Assembly: GCF_008806775.1 (NCBI RefSeq)
Contig: NZ_WAEM01000011.1
Coordinates: 1 to 64,000 of the forward strand
Direction: 5' to 3'
Source: Flavobacterium luteum
GTDB lineage: Bacteria > Bacteroidota > Bacteroidia > Flavobacteriales > Flavobacteriaceae
DNA length: 64,000 bases
The notes beneath the pieces were generated by a model. The model saw nothing but the letters and a program-made list of their open reading frames with translations, ran no database searches and was not told where the DNA came from. The position numbers and the translations under genes were made by a program. Numbering within the stretch: the first letter of the stretch is position 1; every line of letters begins with the position of its first letter. Of this stretch, positions 38,105-46,776 are shown in pieces.

Positions 38105-40183
38105 TTACAAGCTTATTTTAATCACTCTAGTCATATTTTTTTCCATCGGTACTGTCAGTTTCCACCCTTTTTCATTTTTACTGATTTCCATCGGGGTATT
38201 CGACACTATTTCACTGAACGTCGGTTTTTGAGATAACCCCAGTGCTTTGGCATCAATAGTAATGGCAACGGAATCTGGCGATTCTGGTCCCCAAACCGTT
38301 AAATAAATAGTTTTTCCTTTTCCAAATCTTTGAAGTTGAACTGCTGGAGAACTTGAAGTAGCATAAGTAACGGCGGGCTCCCAACCGGCAAGTCGAATAG
38401 CCAAATTAGCAGGTTCATACCGATCCCAAAGCGCTTTATGGTCAGGCTTGGTGTACCAAGAATAATCTTTGTCATAGCCGGGATGGCCAGGTGGGTAGAA
38501 ATATAAAACTTGAACTGGACAAGCAAATCCATAGGCCGTGGTTTTCGCCGGAGCATTCTTAATAACATCCAAAGTTGGAGACTCTTTATGTTGTGGAATA
38601 TTTCCAGAAGAGATTCGATAGGATTTGCGCCCCACCAACATCCGTTCAAAATCAAAACCACCAAGACCAATTGGTTTAAAACTTCCCTCCTGCCAGCCAC
38701 CCGCTACTACTGAGGCTAAAAAAAATTGTCTCCCATTCTCTTGCCCAGCAGGTTTGTTGGGGATTTTTTTCCAACTGTATTCCTTCATTCCAGCAGCTTC
38801 ATGAAACAGGCCACCTTGTTTGAGCTGCAAACGGTAGGCATCAAATAATTCGTAGTTCGTGAATTGGGTGTGGATACAAGGACGACCCTCTTGATCAAAC
38901 GTTAGTGGATGGTCGATATAGCCAAAATGGTCTTTTCTGTAGTTTAGAAAATTACTCCAACCCCCTAGCCGATCCCAATGGATACCTATAAAATTACCAT
39001 GCTTTCTTAAATCTGTTGCCTTTCGCAAATACATATTGGCGTAAACTGGTATTTTTTTATCGGCAAAAAGGTCAGGATCGCAGTTGTGTGGAAAATCAAT
39101 TCCCCCGTCTGATGCTTTAAAAGTACCCAAACTCCCATCAGGAGTATAAGCAATACTATTGAGCAATGCTGCTCTTCCTTCAATAATTAATGGGCTTTTT
39201 GAATCGCCTTTTTTCTCATAATGTTGAATAGTGGTGGCGTTTTCAATAGCATTAATTAGTTGTTCATTTGTTTTTAAGGTATTGGCATTTTTAATATCTT
39301 GAATACGAGCCGAAGTTTTTGTATAAGCCAGATATTCTTTTAATTCAGGATCGATTTGTCGATCAGTTTTAAAGGTTTCTTTCGCAAAATTCATGTTAAT
39401 CCAATCGTGATGATGACCTAGAGCTGTCATCACTTTTTTATCAATTTGATAGTAATCAGGATACCAGTCATAGTATTTTGCCAAAGCGTCACGAAAGCCC
39501 CAAGTGCCATCTATAGTATAAATCCGAAAGCGAAACGGAGCCTTGGATGGAAATTTAGTGGTACTTGATGATAGTCCAAAAGCCATTTGAATGCGAATGC
39601 CATCAGCATCGGCACCTACCTCAAAAACACAAGGATTTGTTGGAGGTATTGCCATTGCTATACCTCCTTTATCTGTCCATACAGCAGGAATTGGAACTAG
39701 ATTATTACGTTCCGAATAAGCAGGTTTATCAGTGGTGATTACGGGACTGTTACTTAAAGATTGACCCCATTTCCAGCCGATAGTATTTATTGGTAAATTA
39801 AAACCAAGCCATAACTCCCTATCCTTGCCACTAAGATTTTCTAATATACCTTCAAACTCAATAAAACCGTCCCCTTCAGTAACCGTTGCAGATACATTGG
39901 CTTGGAGTGAACTGGTTAATTTTAAATAAAGTGTACCTTTTTTAGTGACTGTTTTACCAAGCATTTCAACCTTTTTAGAACTATTGGGTTCTCGTAGAAA
40001 AAAGCCGCCTGACATTCCCTGCTGGATTTTTTCATTGCCTAATTCAATAGTATTCACTGTCCCGTTGGTATCAATCGACAGATGTAAGCCGGAATGATCT
40101 GTAAGTTTTACGGTTTGTGCCTGAACTATTATGCAGGATACGAGGGTCCAAATGAGATTTAAAATGATTTTATTTTTATTCAT
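38105..40183 (-). CDS. unassigned large exported glycosidase-like protein (possibly GH101/GH129-like)
   Basis: This 692-residue protein has a signal peptide (1-22), an N-terminal beta-sandwich (about 23-260), a probable TIM barrel (about 260-580) with IHWDRLGGWSNFLNY, PLTFDQEGRPCIHTQ, and GGLFHEAAGMKEYSW, and a C-terminal beta domain. The Asp in HWDRLGG and the Glu in FHEAAG are candidate catalytic residues. The layout recalls the GH101/GH129 lineage, whose members include alpha-3,6-anhydro-galactosidases in carrageenan loci, but I could not confirm this. It precedes the 36272 gene by 36 bp and follows the sulfatase remnant by 10 bp, within the long operon. Confidence 0.68.
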   Translation of the reverse strand: MNKNKIILNLIWTLVSCIIVQAQTVKLTDHSGLHLSIDTNGTVNTIELGNEKIQQGMSGGFFLREPNSSKKVEMLGKTVTKKGTLYLKLTSSLQANVSATVTEGDGFIEFEGILENLSGKDRELWLGFNLPINTIGWKWGQSLSNSPVITTDKPAYSERNNLVPIPAVWTDKGGIAMAIPPTNPCVFEVGADADGIRIQMAFGLSSSTTKFPSKAPFRFRIYTIDGTWGFRDALAKYYDWYPDYYQIDKKVMTALGHHHDWINMNFAKETFKTDRQIDPELKEYLAYTKTSARIQDIKNANTLKTNEQLINAIENATTIQHYEKKGDSKSPLIIEGRAALLNSIAYTPDGSLGTFKASDGGIDFPHNCDPDLFADKKIPVYANMYLRKATDLRKHGNFIGIHWDRLGGWSNFLNYRKDHFGYIDHPLTFDQEGRPCIHTQFTNYELFDAYRLQLKQGGLFHEAAGMKEYSWKKIPNKPAGQENGRQFFLASVVAGGWQEGSFKPIGLGGFDFERMLVGRKSYRISSGNIPQHKESPTLDVIKNAPAKTTAYGFACPVQVLYFYPPGHPGYDKDYSWYTKPDHKALWDRYEPANLAIRLAGWEPAVTYATSSSPAVQLQRFGKGKTIYLTVWGPESPDSVAITIDAKALGLSQKPTFSEIVSNTPMEISKNEKGWKLTVPMEKNMTRVIKISL

Positions 40184-40193
40184 AATACCTAAA

Positions 40194-40575
40194 TTATTGT
40201 TCCTTTACTTTTCGGGAACCTTTTTCTTTTTTATCTTTTTTTTCCTTTTCAACAGGATTTGAATCGTCAGCTTTACTTACATCTTGGTACCATTCTTCCC
40301 AACTTTTTGACATTGCCTGAACCAATTCGGGATGAGTACTGGCTAAGTCCTTCGCTTCTGACCTATCCTTTGAAAGATCATAAAGTTGCCAAACTACTGA
40401 TGCTTCCTTGCCTTTTGGTGTCAATCGCATAGCTTTCCAATTGCCTTGCATTTCGACAGCATCGATTCGGGATTGAGTTTAGTTTGTGCTTTTGCAACTT
40501 GAGCAAAAATTGACATTGTGGCAAAAACCGAAACCACGCTCAGGTTCAAAACTATTTTTTTTATTTTATTCCTTT
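40194..40575 (-). pseudogene. S1 sulfatase with internal deletion
   Basis: The 5' end keeps a signal-peptide-like stretch (RNKIKKIVLNLSVVSVFATM, then SIFAQVAKAQTK) without an in-frame ATG. The 3' end (40194-40451) is a normal sulfatase C-terminus: MQGNWKAMRLTPKGKE, WQLYDLSKDRSEAKDLA, EEWYQDV, and a K/E-rich tail. The catalytic core, including the CxP(S/T)R site, is missing, and the two parts are in different frames. The C-terminus is homologous to that of the intact 43637-45235 sulfatase. About 400 codons appear deleted. Confidence 0.8.
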
Positions 40576-40803
40576 AATTTGCTATGATTTATTTTTAGAG
40601 TTACTTACATAATTACTAACTAATGTTCCCGTGATTATTGAGTCATAGAATTTATTGAGATGAAAAGTATGTATCTTAATTTTTTAGATTACACTATCTT
40701 CAATTCTTTACCTAATATTCACTTATGACAGAAGTGTTCTTTAAGTAAGTAACTCTATATTTTTATCATTCCTTCTAAACATATCTTTGTATTGCCCTTA
40801 TTT

Positions 40804-41475
40804 TTATAAATACGGACGGACTTTCTCCGTTAATAATTTATATCCGGCCTCATTTAAATGAAGTTTATCCTCAGCAAACAATTCAGCTCTTGGTTTTCCC
40901 GCTGCATCTGAAACCATTGTATAACAATCTATATAGGTTATAAAAGGATGGGTTTTAGCATAATCCTCAATACTTTTGTTCACTATCTGCTCTTCTAAAT
41001 GAAGTCTCCATCGTTTTTCAGAGGGTTTTAAAGAAATAAAATAAATGGCTGTTTTGGGAAGTTTTGAATGAATGAGTGTAACCAATTTAATAAAATCTTT
41101 ATAAACCTGGTCGGTAGATTTTCCGGATGCTAAATCATTATCACCTGCATGAAAAAAAATCTTTCGGGGAGCATAGGGTATAATAATACGCGATGCATAA
41201 TAATATGTTTCAATTATTTCTGACCCACCAAAGCCTCGGTTAAAAACAGGGTAGCCCTGAAAATCTTGTTCAAGACTAACCCATTTTCTTATAGAAGAGG
41301 AACCCACAAATTCAATACCTCCTTGTAAAGGAGGTTTTTTCAGATCAGCCAATTCAAAATCTTTAATTGATTTCTCCAATTTCAAAGAATCGATAACATG
41401 CTTTTTGACTTGGGCTAAACCAGCTGTTGATAGCACTAAAAAAACTAGGAGAAATAAAGCGTTATTTTTTTTCAT
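40804..41475 (-). CDS. exported SGNH/GDSL-type hydrolase
   Basis: This 223-residue protein has a signal peptide (1-21). The four SGNH blocks are visible: block I FVGSSSIRKW (nucleophile probably Ser60, with the usual GDS replaced by GSS), block II RGFGGS (Gly84 region), block III GDND (111-114) and block V DKLH (Asp203, His206). Such proteins deacetylate polysaccharides or lipids. The length is right for the family and no residue of the set is missing. It lies between the GH42-like gene (105 bp upstream) and the sulfatase remnant in the operon. A carbohydrate acetylesterase role is likely but inferred. Confidence 0.85.
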   Translation of the reverse strand: MKKNNALFLLVFLVLSTAGLAQVKKHVIDSLKLEKSIKDFELADLKKPPLQGGIEFVGSSSIRKWVSLEQDFQGYPVFNRGFGGSEIIETYYYASRIIIPYAPRKIFFHAGDNDLASGKSTDQVYKDFIKLVTLIHSKLPKTAIYFISLKPSEKRWRLHLEEQIVNKSIEDYAKTHPFITYIDCYTMVSDAAGKPRAELFAEDKLHLNEAGYKLLTEKVRPYL

Positions 41476-41580
41476 ATTTAAGTATTGTTAACAGATTCTA
41501 TAATATTTGTTTGAACAAATCATTTTAAAAAAGGTTTTTTGAAGAGGTGTTCAAATTCCATCGCTTCGAAAAAGTTGATT

Positions 41581-43524
41581 CTACTCGACTGCTGACTCCA
41601 ATTTTTTCTTTTTCCTTTTTTCTGCTTTATCGCCTTTTTTTTCCTTTTTGTCTTTTTTACCTTTATCACCCTCTTCGGTGTTTTCACCTTTTCCGTATTT
41701 GGTTCCTTTGTTATGACCTGCAAAAGCACGATTCTCCGCTTGAGGAAGTAAAGCAGGAACATCTTGTTCGCCTCGTTTCACTTCTATTATACTAAAAATA
41801 TCGTCTTTATCATCTGTATTAATAATGGCTAAATCAGAACCTTTTTGACCACCATATCGAAAGACAGCGTCTTTGATGATTAACGTTTCATGATGCCATT
41901 TTTGATCGCCTGTGCCTGTAACGGTGAAGGCTGTTTTCATTGCTTTACCTCCGCCATCATAATCTAATTTCCAAGTGGAGCCTGCCTGCTTATCATACCA
42001 AACAATGTTTATTGACATTACTTTAGGTTTCGCATCTTGCGAAAAGCCTTCGTGTAATTTGAAATACATAGCATCTTTGCCTGACGAATGTTCGAAACTT
42101 CGTGCAAATCTATCGTATATGGATGATGTAGCTGTAATAGGGCCATTTACCCTCCACAAAGGGATAGATGTTGCATCAGCATCTATTTGATAAAGTAATC
42201 GAGAATAATTGTCAGACCAAATTTTCCAACCTACATCGTTTAATCCGGATTGATTCCCTCGTTGTTTGACCTGACCCATAGTAAGTGCTTTCTTATCGTC
42301 TATTGCTGCACCATATTTTGCATAAGCCGCTGCAATTTTATCCGCTCGTTCTGTGTTTTTTTGTGATGCGGGGCCAAATTCCGATTCTGGGTACGCTACT
42401 ATATCAGCATAATCTAAGCCTTTATGAAGCGCACAAAACGCATCTGTTGCCGATTTTGGATAGATTTGACCTGCATATTTATCGAAAAAGAAAAAAGAGT
42501 AGTCAAAGCCTTGTTCTTTACTAGACTCCATAGCACCTGAACTTACATCCCAGATACTTTGACCTAAATTTAAGGCATTGATGGCTGCCCAATAAAAGTT
42601 CATTTGTACATTGATTTGAAATACAGGTCGTTGCCAAGATTGATCCATTTCTGAACGAGCAAAAACTTTTAATCCTTTTGGGTCAATCAAGTATTTTCTC
42701 CAGATGTTTACAATCGTTTTTTCATCAGTAAAATGACTACCGCGAGAGAGTGTACCAGCTTTTACACCTAGTACACCTGTAATATTTTTAGTTACCCAAT
42801 CCCACTGTTGCTGATATTTACCATCTTTACCACCGTCTTCATCACCTGAAATAGAGCCAAAAAGCAGACTTATTTTTGGTTCAGTCTGATCAAAGAGTTG
42901 GGCATATAAAGCAAAACATTCGGTACGAAAGTTCTGCCAATCGGCACCTTCTTTTGGCAAGTCGTAATTTTTATCATTCGATTCTCCTTTGTAAGGAGTT
43001 TCATCACCGGTACAGCCTGTTTTAACTTGGATAAATGCGATATGTGCTTGCTTTTCTTTAGAATAACTGCGAATATGCTTCGATGCTTCTGTGATGAAAC
43101 GTGTATATAATTTTTTATAAATAGGAGAAAGGTAATAAGGATAATAAGGGAATTTATCGTGTATTTGGTCATTTGTAGTCACTTTTGGAACACCTTCCTC
43201 ATACACCCAATCTGGTGTTTTTGGCCCAGCCTCAAAAGAAAAGTAAACGGACATATTGTTTTTATAGGCTTTTTCAACTGCGTCATCCATAGCACTCCAG
43301 TCATAAACTCCCGATTTTTTTTCAACTTGATCCCAAGGACAATCGCTTGAAGCGCCTTTGATAAAAGGATAAGACTTAACATCATGTTCAAATCCTCGAT
43401 CCCATACTCCATAGGAACTAATTGGGGGACCGGATTGACCTATGGCCAAGTTGCAGAAGCCAACTAGGCTAATTAGAATAATTCTTTTTCTAAAATCCAT
43501 GCGTTTTAATTTTTTGAATTTCAT
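41581..43524 (-). CDS. GH42-like exported glycosidase with K/E-rich C-terminal tail
   Basis: This protein is 647 residues from the ATG at 43524 (or 639 from 43500). The signal peptide is at about 9-30. The TIM barrel has CPWDQVEKKSGVYDWSAMDD, TPDWVYEEGVPK and QVKTGCTGDETPYKG; the probable nucleophile is Glu292 in ARSEMDQSW. The beta-sandwich (about 430-585) ends IFSIIEVKRGEQ, where its relatives stop. Here about 60 more residues follow, dominated by Lys, Glu and Gly (KGKKDKKEKKGDKAEKRKKK). It is the closest relative of the giant enzyme at 1-3849. It probably cleaves beta-galactosidic bonds; the basic tail may hold it on anionic glycan. It is part of the long operon. Confidence 0.84.
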   Translation of the reverse strand: MKFKKLKRMDFRKRIILISLVGFCNLAIGQSGPPISSYGVWDRGFEHDVKSYPFIKGASSDCPWDQVEKKSGVYDWSAMDDAVEKAYKNNMSVYFSFEAGPKTPDWVYEEGVPKVTTNDQIHDKFPYYPYYLSPIYKKLYTRFITEASKHIRSYSKEKQAHIAFIQVKTGCTGDETPYKGESNDKNYDLPKEGADWQNFRTECFALYAQLFDQTEPKISLLFGSISGDEDGGKDGKYQQQWDWVTKNITGVLGVKAGTLSRGSHFTDEKTIVNIWRKYLIDPKGLKVFARSEMDQSWQRPVFQINVQMNFYWAAINALNLGQSIWDVSSGAMESSKEQGFDYSFFFFDKYAGQIYPKSATDAFCALHKGLDYADIVAYPESEFGPASQKNTERADKIAAAYAKYGAAIDDKKALTMGQVKQRGNQSGLNDVGWKIWSDNYSRLLYQIDADATSIPLWRVNGPITATSSIYDRFARSFEHSSGKDAMYFKLHEGFSQDAKPKVMSINIVWYDKQAGSTWKLDYDGGGKAMKTAFTVTGTGDQKWHHETLIIKDAVFRYGGQKGSDLAIINTDDKDDIFSIIEVKRGEQDVPALLPQAENRAFAGHNKGTKYGKGENTEEGDKGKKDKKEKKGDKAEKRKKKKLESAVE

Positions 43525-43636
43525 AATTTTTTATAATTTATATTTGATAGTACGACCGTTAAATTTGAATATGGTTTAAAATAAAAAAGCTTTTTGTGTT
43601 TATAAATTGGTATTGTTTAATTTTTATTTCTTTAAA

Positions 43637-45235
43637 CTACTCATCTTTAGGCTCCTTAGGCGCTTTGCCTGTCCACTCACTACCGGTGCAATCTTTCCAC
43701 CAAGCCAGCCACCGAACTTCCATTTTTTTGGCGATATCTGGTTGTTGAGATATCAAATCTTTTGTCTCTGTGCGGTCTGTCGCCAAATTGTATAATTCCC
43801 AAGTTGGTCCCAAACGTACCAGTTTCCAATGCCCATCCCGAATTGCGGCACTTTTGGCATACTGATAAAACAATGGGCTCTTACGGGCAAGTTTATCCCC
43901 TTTGAATGCAGGCAATAAGCTCACACCGTCCAAGGCATGAATATTTGATTCTTTTGATTCTCCTGGGAATTTAGCTCCAGAAACAGCCAATACCGTAGGC
44001 ATAATATCAATCAGATGAACCGGTTCTTGATTCCACTCTGCCCTTGCTTGAATTCCGGCTGGCCAATTTACAATTAAGGGAGTACTGATACCGCCTTCAT
44101 GGCTGGTCGTTTTCCATTTGCGTAAGGGTGTGTCGCTTACCGTTGCCCAATTTTGTCCATAGCTTGGATAACTTGCCACACTACCCATAGGGGCATTCAC
44201 ATCTTCGTGATCCACTTTAGGATCTACGGCACAGGCTCCATTATCCGACAAAAAGAAGACCAAGGTGTTTTGGAGTTTGCCTTGTTCTTCTAAATGTTTT
44301 AAAAGGCGACCAATGTTTTGATCCAGTCGATCGACCATCGCCGCATATACTTCCATGCGTGTGGCTTCGAGTTTTCTCTCGTCTGGGGAAAGACTCTCCC
44401 ATTTGGGTTTGGTTTCCCCGATTTCCATCGGAGGCAGTGGTGAGGTCTTTGGGTCAATTAGTCCCAGTTGCACTTGTCGTTTGTATCGTGCCTGTCTCAC
44501 GGCTTCATAACCGCCGTCATATACTCCTTTGTATTTGGCGATATCTTCAGGCCAGGCGTGCAAAGGCCAGTGTGGTGCGGTGTAAGCCATATAAAGAAGG
44601 AACGGTTTTTTGTCATTTTTATATTCATCAAGCCAAGTCAAGGCGCGATCTGTGAATGCATCGGTATCATAGAACTTCGAATCCTGTGGGATATAATTAT
44701 TGTTTTCGGGTGTATTCGTTTCGTCGAGGGCCCATCGATTCCCCGCAACTTTGTAAGCAGGAACCGCTTGGCCCGGTGCCGCCTCGAATCCTGGGTTAAA
44801 ATGGTTCTCGCAACCACCAATCATACCATAATATCGGTCAAAACCTCGAGTTGTTGGATTGAATTTTGCGTGTTGCTTACCTGACCAAAAAGTATTGTAT
44901 CCTGCTGGTCTAAGCGCCTCGCCAATAGTCGCCGTATTTCCAAAATCGGCATTGGTGCGCTGATAATAGGCCCCTGTTAGCAAAGAAGCTCGAGTGGGAA
45001 AACACTTCGCCGTGTTGTACATTTGTGAGAATTTCACTCCTCCTGCAGCGAGTCGGTCAATGTTCGGAGTGTGAATCTCGCCACCGTAACATCCAATATC
45101 AGAATATCCCATATCGTCGGCAAGGATAATGAGAATGTTGGGTTTGGTTGGTGTTTTTGAAACTTGCGAATATAGTGCTGGAGAAATAAGTACTAGAACT
45201 CCAAGGAGGGCTAATATTTTTGATTTGTTCATCAT
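43637..45235 (-). CDS. S1 sulfatase, arylsulfatase A-like (copy A)
   Basis: This 532-residue protein has a signal peptide (about 1-23). The core starts KPNILIILADDMGYSDIGCY (metal Asp pair 40-41), with the formylglycine site CFPTR (Cys78) and the downstream metal site LSDNGACAVDPK. The C-terminal subdomain has SAAIRDGHWKLVRLGPTWEL and a Lys/Glu end (APKEPKDE). It is similar in length and sequence to the sulfatase at 51293-52912, so the two are probably paralogues. It removes sulfate esters; the position on the sugar is unknown. It lies in the long operon, 48 bp after the sulfatase at 45284. Subfamily number not assigned. Confidence 0.93.
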   Translation of the reverse strand: MMNKSKILALLGVLVLISPALYSQVSKTPTKPNILIILADDMGYSDIGCYGGEIHTPNIDRLAAGGVKFSQMYNTAKCFPTRASLLTGAYYQRTNADFGNTATIGEALRPAGYNTFWSGKQHAKFNPTTRGFDRYYGMIGGCENHFNPGFEAAPGQAVPAYKVAGNRWALDETNTPENNNYIPQDSKFYDTDAFTDRALTWLDEYKNDKKPFLLYMAYTAPHWPLHAWPEDIAKYKGVYDGGYEAVRQARYKRQVQLGLIDPKTSPLPPMEIGETKPKWESLSPDERKLEATRMEVYAAMVDRLDQNIGRLLKHLEEQGKLQNTLVFFLSDNGACAVDPKVDHEDVNAPMGSVASYPSYGQNWATVSDTPLRKWKTTSHEGGISTPLIVNWPAGIQARAEWNQEPVHLIDIMPTVLAVSGAKFPGESKESNIHALDGVSLLPAFKGDKLARKSPLFYQYAKSAAIRDGHWKLVRLGPTWELYNLATDRTETKDLISQQPDIAKKMEVRWLAWWKDCTGSEWTGKAPKEPKDE

Positions 45236-45283
45236 ATCGAATTCTTTTTGTTAATTTTTCTTATTATCTACTAAATACTAAAT

Positions 45284-46684
45284 TTATTTTGCCTTCTTTT
45301 TTTCTTTATTTTTTATGCCATTTTGACTATTTCCCCCATTCATAGGGTCATCTTCTTCTTTAAAATCTTGGGCTTGATCTGAAAAGTACCTTGGTCGAGG
45401 TCCTTCAAATAGCTTTAAAGCTGCTTCTAACTTAGCTTTAGCCATTTTGGATTTACTATTTAGAGCACTTTCCGCAAGCGGAAACTTCTCGGTATCATCT
45501 TTTTTTACGTCGAAAAACTTTCCATTAGTGTACAGTTTGAAGTTGGCATCATGAGCAAACTCCGCTTTGGCTGTTTCTCCACCGCTAGGGTTATACCACG
45601 AGTAAAGCCATTCTCTAGGATTTCCTTTTTTCCCAAAAAGTTGCGGTAGAAAACTACGCCCATCCAACTTCATTTCCTCGGGGATTTTAGCTCCAGCCAC
45701 ATCGCAAATAGTGGGTAAAAAATCGGTTGCACTGATGAGGTCAGCGGTTATTTTTCCAATAGCCAAGTGTCCTGGCCAACTGCCTATTAATGGCACGTGT
45801 GTCCCCCATTGCGTGGTGGTTCCTTTGCCACCCAGTACCTCCCGACCTTTAAATTTTGCCGGCATACCTCTTGCTGTACCATTGTCACCCAGTATGAGTA
45901 TAAGGGTGTTTTCCCGTAAATTCAATTCCTCCAGCTTGCCAATCAGCTTGCCAATGAGTTTGTCGTTATAGGCAGTCATGTCTGAAAAGTGGCCACTACT
46001 TCCTTTTTTGCCTTTTCCATTCTGAATCTCAAGATAATCAGGAGAATCTGGCGTGGCATCAAATGGAGCGTGCGTGAGCATCATGGGATAGTATAGAAAA
46101 AAAGGAACGTCTTTTTTCCGGGTTATGAAATCAAGTGCATAATCACTTATAATATCGGGACCGTATGCATTTTTAGGACTGTTAAACGGCTTGCCATTCA
46201 TTTCAATTAAAGGATCCTTATAGCGGCTTCCTCTATTTTTGAGATGCCAAAGTGCATATTCATCAAAGCCAAAATGACCCGGTGTATCGTAGGTTTTTCC
46301 CAATTGCCATTTACCGGTAACACAGGTCGCATAGCCCGCCTCTTTCAACAAATTACCAAAAGTCTTCTGGGTCAGATCGAGATTGCCAAAGTTGGTGTAA
46401 TTTCTCCTATTGCTCATACCGGTCATTAATTCCACTCTTGTCGGGGTGCAAAGTGGCTGTACATGGCACTCTTCAAAACGAACTCCTTTTGCTGCAAGCT
46501 GATCCATCACGGGTGTTTTGTAACTCTCCCCACCATTGGCAGTTACATTTTCGTAACCAAAATCGTCAATCAAGATGAGAACGATGTTTGGTTTTGTTGG
46601 TGTCTTTGCATTTTGCCCATGTATTACAACCGTGAAAACCAACAATATTGTCAAAATTGTTGTTATTTTTTTTTTCTTATTCAC
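45284..46684 (-). CDS. S1 sulfatase, divergent short form
   Basis: This 466-residue protein starts with GTG at 46684: an in-frame TAA lies two codons upstream and there is no ATG before the signal peptide (NKKKKITTILTILLVFTVVI). The core KPNIVLILIDDFGYENVTAN, the formylglycine site CTPTR (Cys79), CVTGKWQLGK and LILGDNGTARG are all intact. The tail is acidic then basic (FKEEDDPMNGG, NKEKKKAK). It differs from the two arylsulfatase A-like copies, so it probably acts on another sulfate position. It lies in the long operon, 92 bp after the GH36-like gene. Active-site residues are all in place. Confidence 0.91.
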   Translation of the reverse strand: MNKKKKITTILTILLVFTVVIHGQNAKTPTKPNIVLILIDDFGYENVTANGGESYKTPVMDQLAAKGVRFEECHVQPLCTPTRVELMTGMSNRRNYTNFGNLDLTQKTFGNLLKEAGYATCVTGKWQLGKTYDTPGHFGFDEYALWHLKNRGSRYKDPLIEMNGKPFNSPKNAYGPDIISDYALDFITRKKDVPFFLYYPMMLTHAPFDATPDSPDYLEIQNGKGKKGSSGHFSDMTAYNDKLIGKLIGKLEELNLRENTLILILGDNGTARGMPAKFKGREVLGGKGTTTQWGTHVPLIGSWPGHLAIGKITADLISATDFLPTICDVAGAKIPEEMKLDGRSFLPQLFGKKGNPREWLYSWYNPSGGETAKAEFAHDANFKLYTNGKFFDVKKDDTEKFPLAESALNSKSKMAKAKLEAALKLFEGPRPRYFSDQAQDFKEEDDPMNGGNSQNGIKNKEKKKAK

Positions 46685-46776
46685 CTTTTAAAATTTAATT
46701 TCAAGGGTTGTTAATGAATCCTTTTTTTCTGAGAATATAGGGTATGATTTTATTTAGTTTATAGATTATTAAACAG

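Noticed and set aside
41318..41345. GC-rich hairpin followed by T-run on the plus strand
   Set aside because: It lies inside the SGNH hydrolase coding region and on the strand without a gene; a by-product of the codons.
44468..44884. 138-codon plus-strand frame opposite a sulfatase
   Set aside because: Antisense shadow; no independent coding evidence.
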